From contig NC_081412.1 in NCBI RefSeq assembly GCF_030272615.1, forward strand, positions 20,687,932-20,751,931: a DNA stretch of 64,000 nt. Direction: 5' to 3'. Position numbers and translations under genes: made by a program. Numbering within the stretch: the stretch's first letter is position 1; each line of letters starts with the position of its first letter. The notes under the pieces are model-generated. The model ran no database searches, was not told the DNA's origin, and worked only from the letters and a program-made list of their open reading frames with translations. The stretch comes from Cryptomeria japonica (lineage: Eukaryota > Streptophyta > Pinopsida > Cupressales > Cupressaceae). Shown one piece after another: positions 1-13,149 of this stretch.

Positions 1-1186
1 CAAAGACAAGCAAATTGATAGCACAACACACAACACCAAGATATTAACATGGAAAACCCAGTTAAGAGAAAAACCACGGTGGGAACCTACCCACAATAAG
101 ATGATACTCTGCAATAGTATATGAAATATTACAATGGGGATTGCACCAGCATTCAAGCACACTGCATAGATATCACTACTCAATGTAATGACGTTGAAGG
201 CTACAACCCTTAGGGAAGTCTCACTGACTTACAACAAGATTCAGACTATAATCCAGAAGGAATGAACTTCAATAATAGCATCTACAAATGCCTGATGATA
301 GTTCTGGTTAAGCACAATTGCCTTCTCTACTCAATCATAATGTTGAAGGATGAATCACTTATTCGCACATACACCACTCTCTGATAATGTAGACACAACC
401 TCGATACCTAAATTACATGACAATATCACCTATTTATACAATTCATCAACCTTGACAACAAGGTCGGCTAAACCCTTAACTCACAATTACAAAATTACAT
501 CACACAATACAAAGATCGACCACCGAACCAATATAATGATATACATGACATAACATGGACCTAAATCAAATTTCCAAATTCTCATCACCCCCAGAAATCA
601 CACCAAGATCAACCGCAACACACTACACCACTAGGAAAACCACATAGCATGAAGAACATCACCGGTTCAGCAAAATTGCCAAGAACTTGCACAATGATCA
701 ATGCAGATAATCAAAACAAATAGGACATACTTAAGAAACACCAGCAAGCACGTTAGAATCATCAGTGATAGTTGTACCAACACCACTTAACAAATATTCA
801 TCGATCAACATCTGAAACACAACACTAGCAACTATCATGAAGAAAGATAACTTGCAGAGTACCAAAGCACAAACCATCTGAAATGAAGATACACAAGACA
901 ATCCCAAACAATCTCTCAAAATCTCATCTCAATATTTGATCACACTGAAATATACCGGAGGAAATACTGAACTCTGCAAAGCACTGATCTAAAAAATAAA
1001 CTACAAACTGAATCATATGATATGATCAATTAAGCTTTCTAAATCACCAAAACCAATACAAAAGAATATAATGATATTATAAATACTCCATACAGCAAAC
1101 CATGATCCCAATAAACCAATCTGCAATCACAAGAATATGTTGACATCAATTACAACAACATATCCTAGTAGCAACAATGTCCAACA
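1..1186 (-). repeat. 3' LTR of copia element A, cut by window edge
   Basis: Read on the minus strand, the LTR starts at 1186 (tgttggacattg), directly after a polypurine tract, and runs off the left edge. It shares blocks with the LTR at 61703-62808: the 'ccacggtggg' block near 75-95 and the 'cattcaagcacactgc' stretch near 150-170. Small reading frames inside it have no family match and are treated as chance. The other LTR end and the TSD lie outside the window. Confidence 0.8.
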
Positions 1187-1330
1187 ATATCCCCCTTTGG
1201 CATTGATGCCAACATATGTGTAAAAAATAATCAATGCAAAGAAAGAAGAACATCTCCAACAAGCTCCCCCTAAGATCAGGCAGATAAAACAATTTTTACA
1301 TGCTTCTCTCCCCTTTGATAGCAATGCCAA
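1187..1330 (-). other. Polypurine tract region of element A (several copies)
   Basis: The LTR-adjacent tract at 1187-1200 reads ccaaagggggatat on the minus strand, next to the LTR start. Similar purine runs recur at about 1263-1272 and 1308-1318. A polypurine tract primes plus-strand synthesis in LTR retrotransposons. Repeated tracts upstream of the 3' LTR are a reported feature of the Sirevirus (SIRE/Maximus) copia lineage. Confidence 0.7.
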
Positions 1331-1439
1331 AGACAAAAAACCAAACCAACAAACTACTCCACCAGAGGAGCAGCACCAACTCATCAATCCGAACAAAAGA
1401 TAAGACTATGAAGTCCACAGGAATGGTAACTCAATACAT

Positions 1440-3905
1440 CTAGTTCTCATCTGGAGGGGTGGATACCCCTAACTTGTCTCTCAAATAGACAAATGTGTCT
1501 ACAGGCAAAGGCTTGCTAAAAATATCATTAATTTGTTCCTTTGTAGATACATATTCCAACTTTACTTCCTCTTCACTAACTTTTTCTCTCAAGAAATGAT
1601 ACTTGATTGATACATGTTTAGTCTTTGAATGTTGCACTGGGTTCTTTGACATATTAATAGTATAGGAATTATCTTAATATATGATAGTAGGCTCATCATA
1701 GATAACTCTGATATCCTTTTACATTTGCTTCATCCAAACTACCTAAGTGCAATTACTAGCAATAGCAATGTACTCAACTTTAGCAGTAGATAAGGACACT
1801 AAATCTTGTTTCTTACTAGCCCATGAAACCAATTTATTCCCCAAAAAGAAAGCACCACCAGAGGTACTCTTCTGGTCATCAACATCACCAACCCAATTAG
1901 CATCAATGTAAGCACATAACATGAAATCATCATTCCTCGGATACCACAAACCATAATCCACAATCCCTTTCAAGTATATGAATATTCTCTTTACAGTAGT
2001 GACATGACTTTCTTTTGGATCAACTTGATATCTAGCAGTCATGCACACAGCATGCATAATGTCTGGTCTAGTCTGAGTCAAATATAGCATTCTACCAACC
2101 ATAGATCTGTACAAAGACTGATTAGCTTTCAGAGATTCAACATTTTTAGATAATTTGCAACCAATCGCCATAGGAGTTCCAACCAGTTTGGAGTCATCCA
2201 ACCCAAACTTCTTCAATAATTCCTTCACATATTTAGTTTGAGATATAAAAATACCTTTTCCAGTCTATGAAAACTGTAAACCTAAGAAAAATTTCATCTC
2301 TCCTATCATAGACATCTCAAATTATTTTTGCATATCATCAGAAAACTTCATTCTCAAGTTATCATCTCCTCCAAAGATAATATCATCAATAAAAACTTCA
2401 ATAATCAAGATGTTATCATTCTCAATCTTAAAATATAGATTACTATCAATAGTACCTTTATTAAATCCTAATTTCAGTAGGTACTTATCCAATCTAGCAT
2501 ACCAGGCTCTAGGGGCTTGTTTCAATCCATAAAGAGATATCTTCAGTTTGCATACCATGTCACCATCATCTAATAATGAAAATCCATCAAGTTTCTCAAT
2601 GTAGACTTCTTCCTCAAGATCACCATTCAGAAAATCCTACTTGAAATCCATCTCATATAACTCAAAATCCTTCTAGGCAGCGTATGCAAGCAACAGTCTA
2701 ACTGCTTCAAGTCTAGCTACCTGAGAAAAAGTCTCCTCATAATCAATCCCTTCTTTTTGTGAATATCCTTTGTATACCAATCTTTCTTTATTTCTAACTT
2801 CACTAGCTTCGTTCAATTTGTTCTCGAATACACATTTAGTACCAATCACATTCTTATCTTTAGGTCTAGGCACAAATTCTCATGTCTTGTTCTTTTCAAT
2901 TTGATCCAATTCTTCTTCCATAGCCCTTATCCAATTGGCATCTTTGCAAGCTTCAACAACATATTTAGGTTCAATTTTAGAAATCAAACATACCTCTTCA
3001 GTAGCTAACCTTATTCTAGTCATCACACCTTTATTTTTATCACCAATAATCTGATTTTTAGAGCTATATAATCTTACATACCTCAGAGTCTTCTGATTAT
3101 TCTGGTTTTCAGGTTTTTGCATCTCTCCACTGGTTCATTCTGAATAGGTGTTAGAACAATATGTTGACCATCATCATATCCACATGCTTTGATTTCTTTT
3201 TCATAGTTCTCATCAACCTTCACATTTGCACTTTCTACTATCTTCCTCAATCTCTTATTATAGCACCGATAGGGTTTTCTCTTTGTTGAATATCCCAAGA
3301 AAATTCTTTCATCACTTCTTGCATCAAACTTTCCTATATCCTCATCTCTCTTGATATAACACTTGCTACCAAAATTTTTGAAATATCTCACAGTAGGAAC
3401 ATGACCAAACCATAGCTCATAAGGAGTCTTACCGATATGAACTCGATTGAATGTGTAAGTAGTAGTTCTAACAACTTCTATCCAATAGATCCTTGCAGCA
3501 TCCAAAATAGTCTTGTTCTTCCTTTCAATAATTTTGTTCTGTTGTGGCATTCTAGGAGTAGATAATTGTCTTCTAATCCCATGCTTCTCACAGAATGAAT
3601 CAAACTCACCAGAATAAAATTCTCCTCCTCTATCAAATCTCAAACACTTCACCTTCAATCCTATCTCAGTCTCAACCTTTGCTTTGAATATCTTGAATTT
3701 GTCCAATGCTTCTGATTTCTCCTTCAAAAAGACAACCCACATCATCCTATAATAATCATCAATTAGCAACATAAAATATATGTCACCCTGCACACTTCTA
3801 ACATTTGTAGGTCCACATAGGTCAGTATGTACAAGATCTAGCAATCCATCAAATATATACTACTTGCTCTTGAAAGAAAATTTTGTTTGCTTGCCCATTT
3901 AAAAT
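1440..3905 (-). pseudogene. Ty1/copia pol remnant of element A (integrase-RT-RNase H)
   Basis: Broken polyprotein read from high to low coordinates. Integrase core is at 3844-3083: first Asp in LVHTDLCGP, second in RFDRGGEF, Glu in NKIIERKN, so the D,D,E residues survive. A linker and the RT start follow (3122-2673, [15 protein letters not shown]), then the RT body with [12 protein letters not shown] and FIDDIIFGGDD (the YVDD-equivalent, 2558-2322), then RNase H with YIDANW and STAKVEYI (2228-1743) and the terminal DIFSKPLP segment (1652-1440). Stops and frameshifts separate the pieces. Gag, protease and the zinc-binding start of integrase are missing because element B begins at 3913. Dead element; order and motifs make the family certain. 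Confidence 0.93.
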
Positions 3906-3912
3906 TCTTTAC

Positions 3913-6185
3913 TATTGGCATTGTGTTGTCATTGATGTCAACCAGTATAGCATGTTACCAGTATAGATTGGCAACCAGTGAGTGATGTGTTGGTAGTGTG
4001 TTGTTTCCAACCGGTAAGCATGTGACCGGTAAGAAAGAAAGGTTGAACTAATGAAGAAGGGCAGGCAACCGGTATGCAGTTTGTTTGATGTCATATAGTA
4101 GGACTCCCACCGGATAAATATGTTGTCACCAAATGAAGAGAAGACTGACAAAAATTATGTTGCCTCAAGATAGAAAGGAAGACATATGGGATGTCTACCG
4201 GGTCATATGTCTAGTTGATGATGTTTCTGCTCAATTTCAAAAAAGTCATATTAGTGCAATACAAGAAGCAGAATGAGCAGCAAAGATCCACTCCCACTGG
4301 ATGTTGGAAGATTGAGTGCATTTGTCCATCTACTCCCACCAGTTGGTGGCAATATCATAACCCTCTAGGATAAGACAGCCAAACAAGTTAAAGGCAGGTG
4401 GTTGAAGGCTTATACTAGATGACCAAAGTGAATCATGAGGAAGCCTCCAGTATATAAAATCAAAGATATAAATAGGATCAACAAGAGAAGGCATGATGAG
4501 CTATTGGGATAGAAAAGGAAGAGTAAGTTGTGATGAGTTTGTCACTTTGACAAACTGGGTGAGATGAGTTTGTCACTTTGTTAAATATTGTTGGCATGAT
4601 GCTCTCATAGCTATTACCGGTATGCAGGCAAGAGTATTGTCAACCAGTAAACATGAATAGAGTCGTGTTCAAGAAATTGATATGGATAATTGGAGAGGAT
4701 TCAGATGTTGTAGTTTAGAATATATGCTCATAACTTTGGCATGTATCTGTGATTGAAACTCCATCAAGTTTGGTGAATCGGAGAGCACGTTTATAATTGA
4801 CTGATATGTACTTGGTGAAGAAGAATGAATACCAATCCAGTATGCAGGTAGGTAAGGCAAATGGTAAGCTAACAAAGAGACAAAGTGAAGGACTCTCTTT
4901 AGAAAAAGATGTGCATAATGAAGTGCATGGCATGAAGATTAACCAGTTACTGTAAAACTAGTAGGGAAAGATGAACTAGTAGTATAAGGTGAATACCTGT
5001 AGTGTGTTTTTGGTTGGTGCCTAAGCCTGAACTAACATAGTCAACTAAGATAGATGCTGATAAAGTTCACACATGGAATCCAGGTGGCTAATATACAATG
5101 GTGAAGAGTGCATCGATGAGGTGGTTGTCAACTAAGTATGTATTTAATGCAGACTGCAAAAATCACGGATGAGTTGTAGAGGATTGTGGCTCGAAAAAGG
5201 TTGAAGGATAGAGATTTGATTCCTTGACATCATGATCAAAGAAGGACATCAGGTTCCAGATCTTATTTGGAGTAGGAAATAGAGAAATTATTTATTGTAA
5301 TTGACAAAGAGTGAGGTCAACAAAATAGGTTGCAGTTTGCTAAAGATAGTAAACATGTTTTGGAAGAATAAAATATGTCAATACTACTTGTTCTCATGAA
5401 GGCTATGAATCTCGAAGATGAGATCAAATTTGATCTGATAAGGATTGGGTCGGTGAAGAATACCCTAGGGTGAGAAGTTTGAGTTTCCATTTTGGTGGGA
5501 AAGCCCAAGTATAAATATGCAGATTGAAGATCTTAGTGTGTGATGTTGAGGATGCCAGTGACCGGAGTAGAGAGTGAATGAGTGTAGAGTAAGGATCATG
5601 ATGAAGGAGGTCAGATGTTAGATTTCGAATGCTAGTGAAGAGGATGAACTAACCAGTCTAATCGGTTAAGTGGTGAACCTTAAAGCGATTGAGTGTATTG
5701 GAGAAGAAACCAGTAAGAGGGGTTTAATCGATAAGTGTGATGAGAAAGTATTGATCTATCTACAGGAGGATAGACTATTGAAGTAAAGGTCTATCAAGAA
5801 CTAAGAGGAAGAGAAAGAGGAAGATCTGGCAGACAAGACACAACTGGCAAGGTTCAAGGTTTACCGATAAAACTACTATAGAGTATAATTGTCTGTCATA
5901 CTAGTAGACACTGTACCAGTAAGGAAGAGTGAGTGAAAAAGGAGATCCAGTAAGGCAGAAGACAAGTAGAAGAGGATTTAGACAAAGAGAAATTTACCGA
6001 TAGAAAAGAGGCAGAGTGACAGAAAGAGGATCAACCGGTAAAGCAAAGAAAAGCATAACAGTATATTAGGTTGTTTAGGTTTCAACCGGTATGGCAGAGG
6101 GAGAGTGAAGGGAGATCCGGTAGAGCTAATGCAAAGAAAATAGAGCATCAAACAAAGATATTTGTGAGAGTTACAAAGATCATTT
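3913..6185 (+). repeat. 5' LTR of element B, first segment
   Basis: Begins tattggcattgtg, against tgttggcattatg at the 3' LTR, a decayed TG start. Continues colinearly with 38214-40602. A likely TATA box (tataaata) lies at 5510-5517. The hexamer accggt and close variants recur throughout. Interrupted at 6186 by the CACTA transposon; the LTR resumes at 15739. Short reading frames on the minus strand (4669-4933, 5317-5508) recur at 39085-39926 only because the LTR is repeated. Confidence 0.88.
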
Positions 6186-6420
6186 CACTAATACATTTAG
6201 CCTAAAATTCTGATGGAGGTTTCCGATGGAGAAGGTATATTGTGATCAAACTTGTTTTTTTTTTTTTAAATGCCCAATTTTGTTAGAATCCCGACGATAA
6301 TGCAATGACATTAGGGTTTTTTTAGAAAAAGTGCCCACATTCATCGAAATTCTGATGACCGCGTGCATTACTTAAAAAAAAAGAAAAGACCAAGTCATTT
6401 CATAAATCCCGCCTCTTTAC
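6186..6420. repeat. Left terminal and subterminal repeats of the CACTA element
   Basis: The terminal inverted repeat starts CACTAATACATTT. Subterminal motifs follow: ttccgatggag near 6222, tcccgacgataatg near 6289, cgaaattctgatgacc near 6345. They match the subterminal repeats of the right end in inverted orientation. Confidence 0.85.
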
Positions 6421-9400
6421 AAAATCTCGCCTCTGTAGCGAACCTATGGGTTTAATCGTGGTGAGTAAGATCATTGGTGTGACAAATTCATGGCCACAGT
6501 GGGGAACGGGGGAACGAAGTGCCAAGGGCTGGCACATAACCAGCGAGGATGACCGCAAGGGAGCCCAAAATGGGCTATGATAAACAGCGACACCTGGGCC
6601 TCCGTCAACAGCAATAAGAGCTACGGACGGAGGAAGAAGTCATCGTGTCCTTCAATTTGTACATTTAGGTTCAAGGTGTGTAGGTTGCTTTCCTTGATTT
6701 CTTAAATGGAATCAGTTATGAATATGGGAAATTGCTTCTTCATCTTTCATTTCTTCAAAATTAATAATGATGGTAGGATGGCTAGCTAGAAGAACACCCT
6801 TCTTCAAATCTTCCACAAAATTGTTCTTCAAAATATTCTTCTTCACTTCTATATCCCATTTGCAAAATTAAGATATTGGCCTTCTATATGAATCTCATGA
6901 AGGAGTTTTGGCTTCCTAGTTAACTTATTTATTAACTAGTCTTCATTAGTTTACTAATTTGAAAGAAATTAGGAAAGGTCTAGTACCTTGTAGAGTCACT
7001 ATAAAAGTTTTAAAAGAAGATTGTGATTTACCTTCCTCTAAATGTGTTACTAGTATAGGGAGATCCTCTCTCCTCTACTTCCTTGATCTTCTTGAGACCT
7101 ATTCATTCTTATAGTATGTAGTTCAGTTAATTCATATATCATACTAAAAACCCCATCTTCATTATTTTCATCATTGATCTTTGAGAACATATTCAAAAAA
7201 GTCATATTGTTTATAGAGATATATGTCTTCTTCTACTACACCCCTCCATGATATTGCATTAGTCATGTAGACTAATTTAACAATTGTGTTCTTACAAGAG
7301 CAATTTGAAGTGATGTGGCAAAGCTTGTTGCAAATATATTAGATTATAGTTTTGGATCGAGGCTTGGGATACTTACACTTGCAAAGGTAAGTGTGCTCGG
7401 AGCATGAAAATGATGATGATTAAAGGATCACTTTTAAAAAAATGAGTTTGTATTTTTTGTGCGAGTAATGCTTGTGAGTAAAGGGCTAGCAACCAAAGGG
7501 GCCAGTTTAAGGAAAGTAAGGATCATGAGACTTGTTTTATTGCTTAGTAAAATTTTGAATATATTTGTTCTGATTGATGAAATGAGTTATTTCAATTTGA
7601 GCCATATCAATGAGATGAATCAAAGAACAAGTAGAAATAATTGTTGGTGTAATAGGGATATTACCTAGCTACTTCCACTATTAGGTCATTTTTATGCCTT
7701 ATCATTTAAGTTTACTTAAGGTATACATAGGATACTTATCACTTTATGTCTCATATCATAAGATTAAGATACTTTCATAATCTTATGATATCCTACATGT
7801 CTCATCTTGACCTATATAATCAAGGGGTTCTATTTATAATCTCATTCATTCATATTGTAAACTTGCATTCATTGATAGGAATATAGTTTATTCGTGTCAT
7901 ATTGATCTTCTCATTTTATTGTGCTTTCCATTAGACCTCTAGATCTTGGGTGGCTATCTCCATAGTCAAATCTTAAAATATTTACCTTTCTAGATTCTAT
8001 AAAAGAAATGGTTTTATCAAGAATATCATATGGAATAGCTTCTAAATATTTGCATTTGATAACAATATTGTTAGAGCATTTTGCTTTATAGGAAAATAAT
8101 CTAAACTAGACTTTTTTTTTCACGCTAAGACAAAACAAAGTAAGGTAGTACAATAATCACTTTCTCTAAATTGAGATTTTTTGGCAAAATTTTCCAAAAA
8201 AATCTCTAAATTAGTCACATAAACATACTTTCTCACTATCTTCTCCTCCATATAACCCCTTGGATCAAATAAGGGTATAATTCTGAATGCTCTCAAGTTA
8301 TACATAGTAATATCTTTGTCACATGATATTATGTCCCTTCATTGTCTCAAGAACATAGGATTTGGAGAGAAGGGTCCTTCCTTTGTGCTCAATCAAAGAG
8401 CTTTGGATCAATTTTTTAAACCACCCTGATTTTAGGATGGTTCATTTTTGCTTTAGTTATTCCACCTCTTGTTGTTTTGTTGTTTTGTTAGGATTAATGC
8501 TTCATCTTTCTCTTTGCACAAGGGATAAGGGCCCTTTCAAAATCCCTTCTTATCTAATTAAAAACACTCAATGATGATGGATCATTATAGTCCCCCCTCT
8601 ATGCTTGGATTTAAAAATAGAATGAACTCTAACTACTTTTTTAATTCTAATAGAATATGACATTAGGGTACCTAGGTAGCATAAGAGGTTGTTCACTAAA
8701 TTCTTCCACCTTAATGATAGTTAATGTTGAGGATTGAATGAAACAAATTGTTGTTCATGGATCACCTTCTGAGCCTCCTATGGAAGTCATTCTTTGTGTG
8801 GTCTACCATGACCATAATCAGGGTCTTAATAAATGTATTAGATACTCTCTATTATCAATAAGAGAGTTATCATAATATAGTCATGGCGAGTGGTTACAAA
8901 TAAGATTAGTGGGTCCATAGTTCCCACTTGGTTTGTACTTAGAAACATTATCATTTCTTAGTTGTATGGAAACTACAAATTCATGCATCTAGGCAACAAT
9001 ACACACTATAAGCTATTATATGATTCCACTAATGAGAAAAGCCTAGTCAATCTTATAGTTTGTGGAATTAGTCATGTCCCTCATATAGAATATCTATATA
9101 TGGAGTATTCTTGCCTATAGATTACCTATTATTTTGCTTAATAATGTGATTATTTCACATACATCATAAAAGTGCCCTTCTAATATGTTTGTGCATCAAT
9201 ATTGAAACCATATTTTTATTAACCAACCAATGATAAGAATTATCTTAAACATGCCTCTATATTTGAATCCCACTAGCTTTGATAATCAACCATAATAACC
9301 TTAACAATGCATCGACAGCAACAATGCCTAATAAATCATCAATTGTCTTAGGTGAATCTAGCCAAAGCCAACCCATCAAATCCACTAATCTCCCTTGCAT

Positions 9401-10112
9401 CCCAATCATAAAACTTTATGGTTGTTGGAACAAGCTTGGGAGATTGAAGAGATATAAGGAACATTACAACTTCCAAAATACCGAAGGAACAAAAATAATT
9501 AGCTAACACATCTTCTTTTGGGAATTTTTGTATTTAGTTCTTCCTTTGCAAATCAACATACCCTATTTTGGTTTCCCAAATATTTACTAAATAACTTTGA
9601 AGATAAATTGGGAAGAGAATCCATCGTATAGATATTTCTTTTCAATAGCCTTAGAGGACATTGTTTTGTCTATCATTTATTATAATAGCTAATACCCAAT
9701 TTTTTTATAAGATAACAAGCAAAACCTCCTCTTCACAAACTATGTTTTCCTTAATAATCCAAGAATGAAAAAAGGAACCCACATAAAAATTACTTACTCC
9801 CTACCATGAAGGCAAAAGACCATCCAATTTAAAGATAGATGTACCAAAAGGAGAGAAATATCACCTCAAAATCTATCTTGAACTTATACATTGAATCTAT
9901 ACACACGAGAATCCCCTTAATAACTCTCTCACAACTTTCAATGCTAGAAGAATGAGTGTTTTCACAAGACTTTCATACTATGATATTTATATCAAGATTC
10001 ACTTGCATAGTTTTAGAGTCAAGCTGACCCATTCTCATGAGTAGTTTACATGAACCCCTCATAAGAATGGATCACTTAGTACTCATTTCATCAAAGTGAT
10101 GCTCATAGCGGT
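6421..10112. other. CACTA interior, no recognised gene
   Basis: A moderately GC-rich stretch at about 6420-6650 stands out from AT-rich surroundings and could be captured exon DNA, but no frame gives a family I recognise. The rest, to 10112, is AT-rich with short open frames (7459-7668, 8362-8574, 9279-9506) that lack motifs. I see no transposase domain here. Confidence 0.5.
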
Positions 10113-10199
10113 GAAGCATTAGGGATTCCTAGGAGGTCACCCATACTAATACTACTCTAAATCAATCTCGTTTAACCATGTAGATTGTCCCAAGATCAA
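10113..10199 (-). pseudogene. 5S rRNA-derived fragment (Cassandra TRIM or SINE3-like)
   Basis: Read on the minus strand, the segment matches the second half of plant 5S rRNA: ggttaaacgagattg in place of agttaagcgtgcttg, then agagtagtattag and tatgggtgacctcctagg, which covers box C of the internal Pol III promoter. Upstream on the same strand (10310-10200) is a ccttataa-like stretch and a cacctcccacttgtcaatgg block, reminiscent of the LTR of Cassandra, a terminal-repeat element that carries a 5S sequence. The 5' half of 5S (box A side) is poorly preserved. A plain 5S pseudogene or a 5S-derived SINE is the alternative. Confidence 0.6.
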
Positions 10200-12528
10200 A
10201 CCCATTCAACTTGCCACCCCATTTGCAAAACCTTCATCAAGTGGTGTGCCTTATAAACCATTCATTATAGAGCAACTTTAGATTATCCATTGACAAGTGG
10301 GAGGTGTTAATGTGTTTTTTATGCACATGCGAATGTAGAATAAAATACCCAAAATTATCTTATCCTCTCTTAAACAAAGTTACTCAAATGCTGGAGATTT
10401 GCTTAAGGATCACTTGAGACAACTCCAAGGTTCTGGTATGTCAGGTCACGACATGTGGATAAACATAGTTGGTTGATGTGATTGCTGGTATCACAAGGGG
10501 AGTTACGTTGAATTGTCGAATGCTTGAATAGCTGGAACTTGATCATCTGATATTTCAATCTCGCGATGCTTTTTGTCCTAAACTAACTTGAAATGAAAAA
10601 AGGGCAAAAGGCGAAGTGTTAATAAAATCTATTCTAAGGCCTAGACTGTAAGAAGATGGATGAATGATTATATGAGACAAGGGTAAGTTCAATAGTGATT
10701 TCTCCTCTACAACCTTAGCCAGTCTGTGCGAAAATGAGAGCTTGACAGCATTCTTTTTCTTTTAGCTAGCTAAATTATTCAAGAATTTTATCTCTAGATT
10801 TAATATTTCTTTTCTTGCATGAATCTATTAATTTTGAGATAACAGATCTTGCCTTCATGAATTGATCCTAGTTTATCCCTTTAACCCTGATTAACTTATT
10901 TAGAGTGTTTAGTTCCATTTTAATCCTTTCTTTTATAATTAAATAATATTAAAAAATTGTATTATTGTTCCAAATTTTGTGGATATTTAGGAGACACAAA
11001 TAAAATATAAATGTAGTCATTCCAGATTTTTGTAGGAGATATTGGAATGAGACTAATAGGAAGAGTAGTAAACATGAGTCACAATGAGCACTTTAGAATA
11101 AATCTAAACATTATAAGGAAGAGTAGCTTGGAAAAATGGAAGCCAAATTTATTTTCCAATATGCAAGATTATTACTTGGGAAAGAATCTTGAAAGAGGAT
11201 TGAAAAGATTCCTTGAGCTAACATTGTCTCACTTATCCAAAATTATGAGGAAGGATTCATTAGTGAAATGGTCATTAACAAGATGGAGAGAATAATAATT
11301 AGGAAGAGATAGATTTCACATGCTACTAGGTGACTAGATTGGAGAGAAACTAGATTTAGCTTGGCCATGACACAAAGTCTTAGAATAGATGCCAACCTTG
11401 GTGAATGGAATGAAAATCCCAAACAATTAATGAGTGGTGAGACAAGTAGAGGCATCTATAAATTTTGTTTAGAATAAAATAAATAAAAAATGGGACGAAC
11501 ACCAAGGGAAATGCACATGGAAAGGATATGATGAAAATCAAAATAAATAGTTTGAAGATAATATTAGTTACCTAAAGGATATTCAACTTGATTATTTGGT
11601 ATATCATAACTATTTTGAAAATTTTTGAAACCATTAGAGGTACCTTTTGCTTCTATAGATGAGGCATTCATTCATGTTGAAGTTGTGATAGCTTATTTGC
11701 CTCTTTACAGACAACAAATTATCCATACGAATTATCATATATACTTGTAACCTCCATCCCAAACCACCTATTTCACTCTTCTTCCTTTGTGTACCTCTTT
11801 TATTCTTCCATTACCTCTTCGCTTACCTAAATTCAATCCAATCAAAAAAATTCCATATTTGATTAATATTATCCACAACATATCGAAAAGACAAATACCA
11901 CACTTACTGTGTCATCAACCAAAAATAATTTACTTACATATTCAAAGAGTTCAATAATGGAGAAACATCCATGCGGTGCTCTACACATGTCCTTGAAGGT
12001 TCAAGAAATACTTATCCTCTATTGGTCAAAACTTTAAATCACTTTCCATGCATGAAAATAATTGCAACCATACACAATTTCCCACCCAATAGATTCTCTC
12101 AAACTAGTTTACTATCTTAACATAGGGTCAAGGAAAAGCGGGCCAAAATAGGAATCCAAGTGTCTTAAAAGCCTTCAAGACCATAGTGGTGAGGATTGAA
12201 TTTCTTTCTTTAGTGGTATCTTTCTCTAGATTAATTAGTTGGGGATTCTATTAGGACCTTTTCCTAATTAAAAAATATATATAAAGATTACATCCCTAAA
12301 TATTGCATTCATAATAGATTTATAGTGATGAATAAAGAAATATTTAAGATTATCAAAAAATTGATGTTTTCTTTCTCCCAACCGTCATTGGATATTGGGT
12401 GATCTTTGAGGCATTATGTCAAATAGTTCATGTGCCTTATCTAAGCTTGCATATTTTGCATGCATGTGTACCTGGGCAGTTGCACTACAACATCTATACT
12501 CACTAATCACATTTGGTTGGAATTTTCT
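10200..12528. other. CACTA interior, AT-rich, no recognised gene
   Basis: Open frames at 11047-11295 (+) and 11243-11455 (-) are short and carry no motif I know. No transposase, repeat or RNA gene was recognised between the 5S-like segment and the first DRM fragment. Confidence 0.45.
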
Positions 12529-12597
12529 AAATTAAAGTACATTCTCTTCTATCTGGTATTGGTGGAGAAGAGGTTGCATTGCATCATCCTAGGATAC
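12529..12597 (+). pseudogene. DRM methyltransferase fragment, motif I, plus-strand copy
   Basis: The plus-strand frame reads VHSLLSGIGGEEVALH, matching DRM-family motif I (family pattern: VLSLFSGIGGxEVALxRLGI). In cytosine-5 methyltransferases this Gly-rich motif binds S-adenosyl-methionine. In DRM proteins it follows the VDTVAYH...FPDG block because the catalytic motifs are circularly rearranged. Only about 20 codons are recognisable and a stop lies downstream at about 12679, so it cannot encode an enzyme. It pairs with an inverted copy at 12627-12717. Confidence 0.8.
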
Positions 12598-12626
12598 ATA
12601 TTTCCGTAGATACAACACAAGTTAAA

Positions 12627-12717
12627 TGTATCCCAGGTCGATGCAAAGCAACCTCTGCTCCAGAGATCACCAAAAAATAGAGAAAGAACTTTAATTTAAT
12701 GCCATCAGGATAAAATT
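12627..12717 (-). pseudogene. DRM methyltransferase fragment, motif I, inverted copy
   Basis: The minus-strand frame reads KEFYPDGIK and then SGAEVALHRPGI, matching the DRM segment from the FPDG block into motif I. It is the inverted partner of 12529-12597, with clearly lower identity between copies (about three quarters by eye) than in the large inverted repeat. It overlaps in content with the KDFYPDG segment in the loop of the large repeat (14261-14306), so the pieces cover adjoining parts of one DRM catalytic domain. Non-functional. Confidence 0.78.
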
Positions 12718-13149
12718 CTTTAATCTAGACAAATAAAATTTGAGTTTGATTGTCATCATTTACTTTGCCAAATTCTTCACTCGTAACTCCTGAATCAATA
12801 TCCTACTCACAAGAATTTTATTATGTCTCAAATATAGGGAAACAGAAGGCTTCAAATAGAAAACTTGAACATGCAACTAAATCCATTGACTAACCAGAAG
12901 TACAAAATTAAGAAATAGTTTGATCATCTAAGAGATGTTGAAGACATGCAACTCACCAGCTAAGTTTTTGCGGGTAAGAATTTTTTTTTGTTTTGGTTAT
13001 GTTTGTGGTGTTTATAGGGAGACATTTACAAATTTATATCTATTTTCACTATTTAATGGTTTATGGGTTTGTAATGGTAATTTAATGTTCTTTCATATTT
13101 TTGTATATATTCTTTATAATAGCCTATTATATTGATTTGTTCTATTATG
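12718..13149. other. Spacer between the two DRM inverted repeats
   Basis: AT-rich. The plus-strand frame near 12925-12960 (LRDVEDMQLTS) faintly resembles the DRM segment after motif I, but this is too short to claim. The open frame at 12935-13135 has no motif. Confidence 0.35.

Noticed and set aside
10113-10199. Functional 5S rRNA gene
   Set aside because: Only the 3' half is recognisable, with many changes and no intact box A region or terminator.
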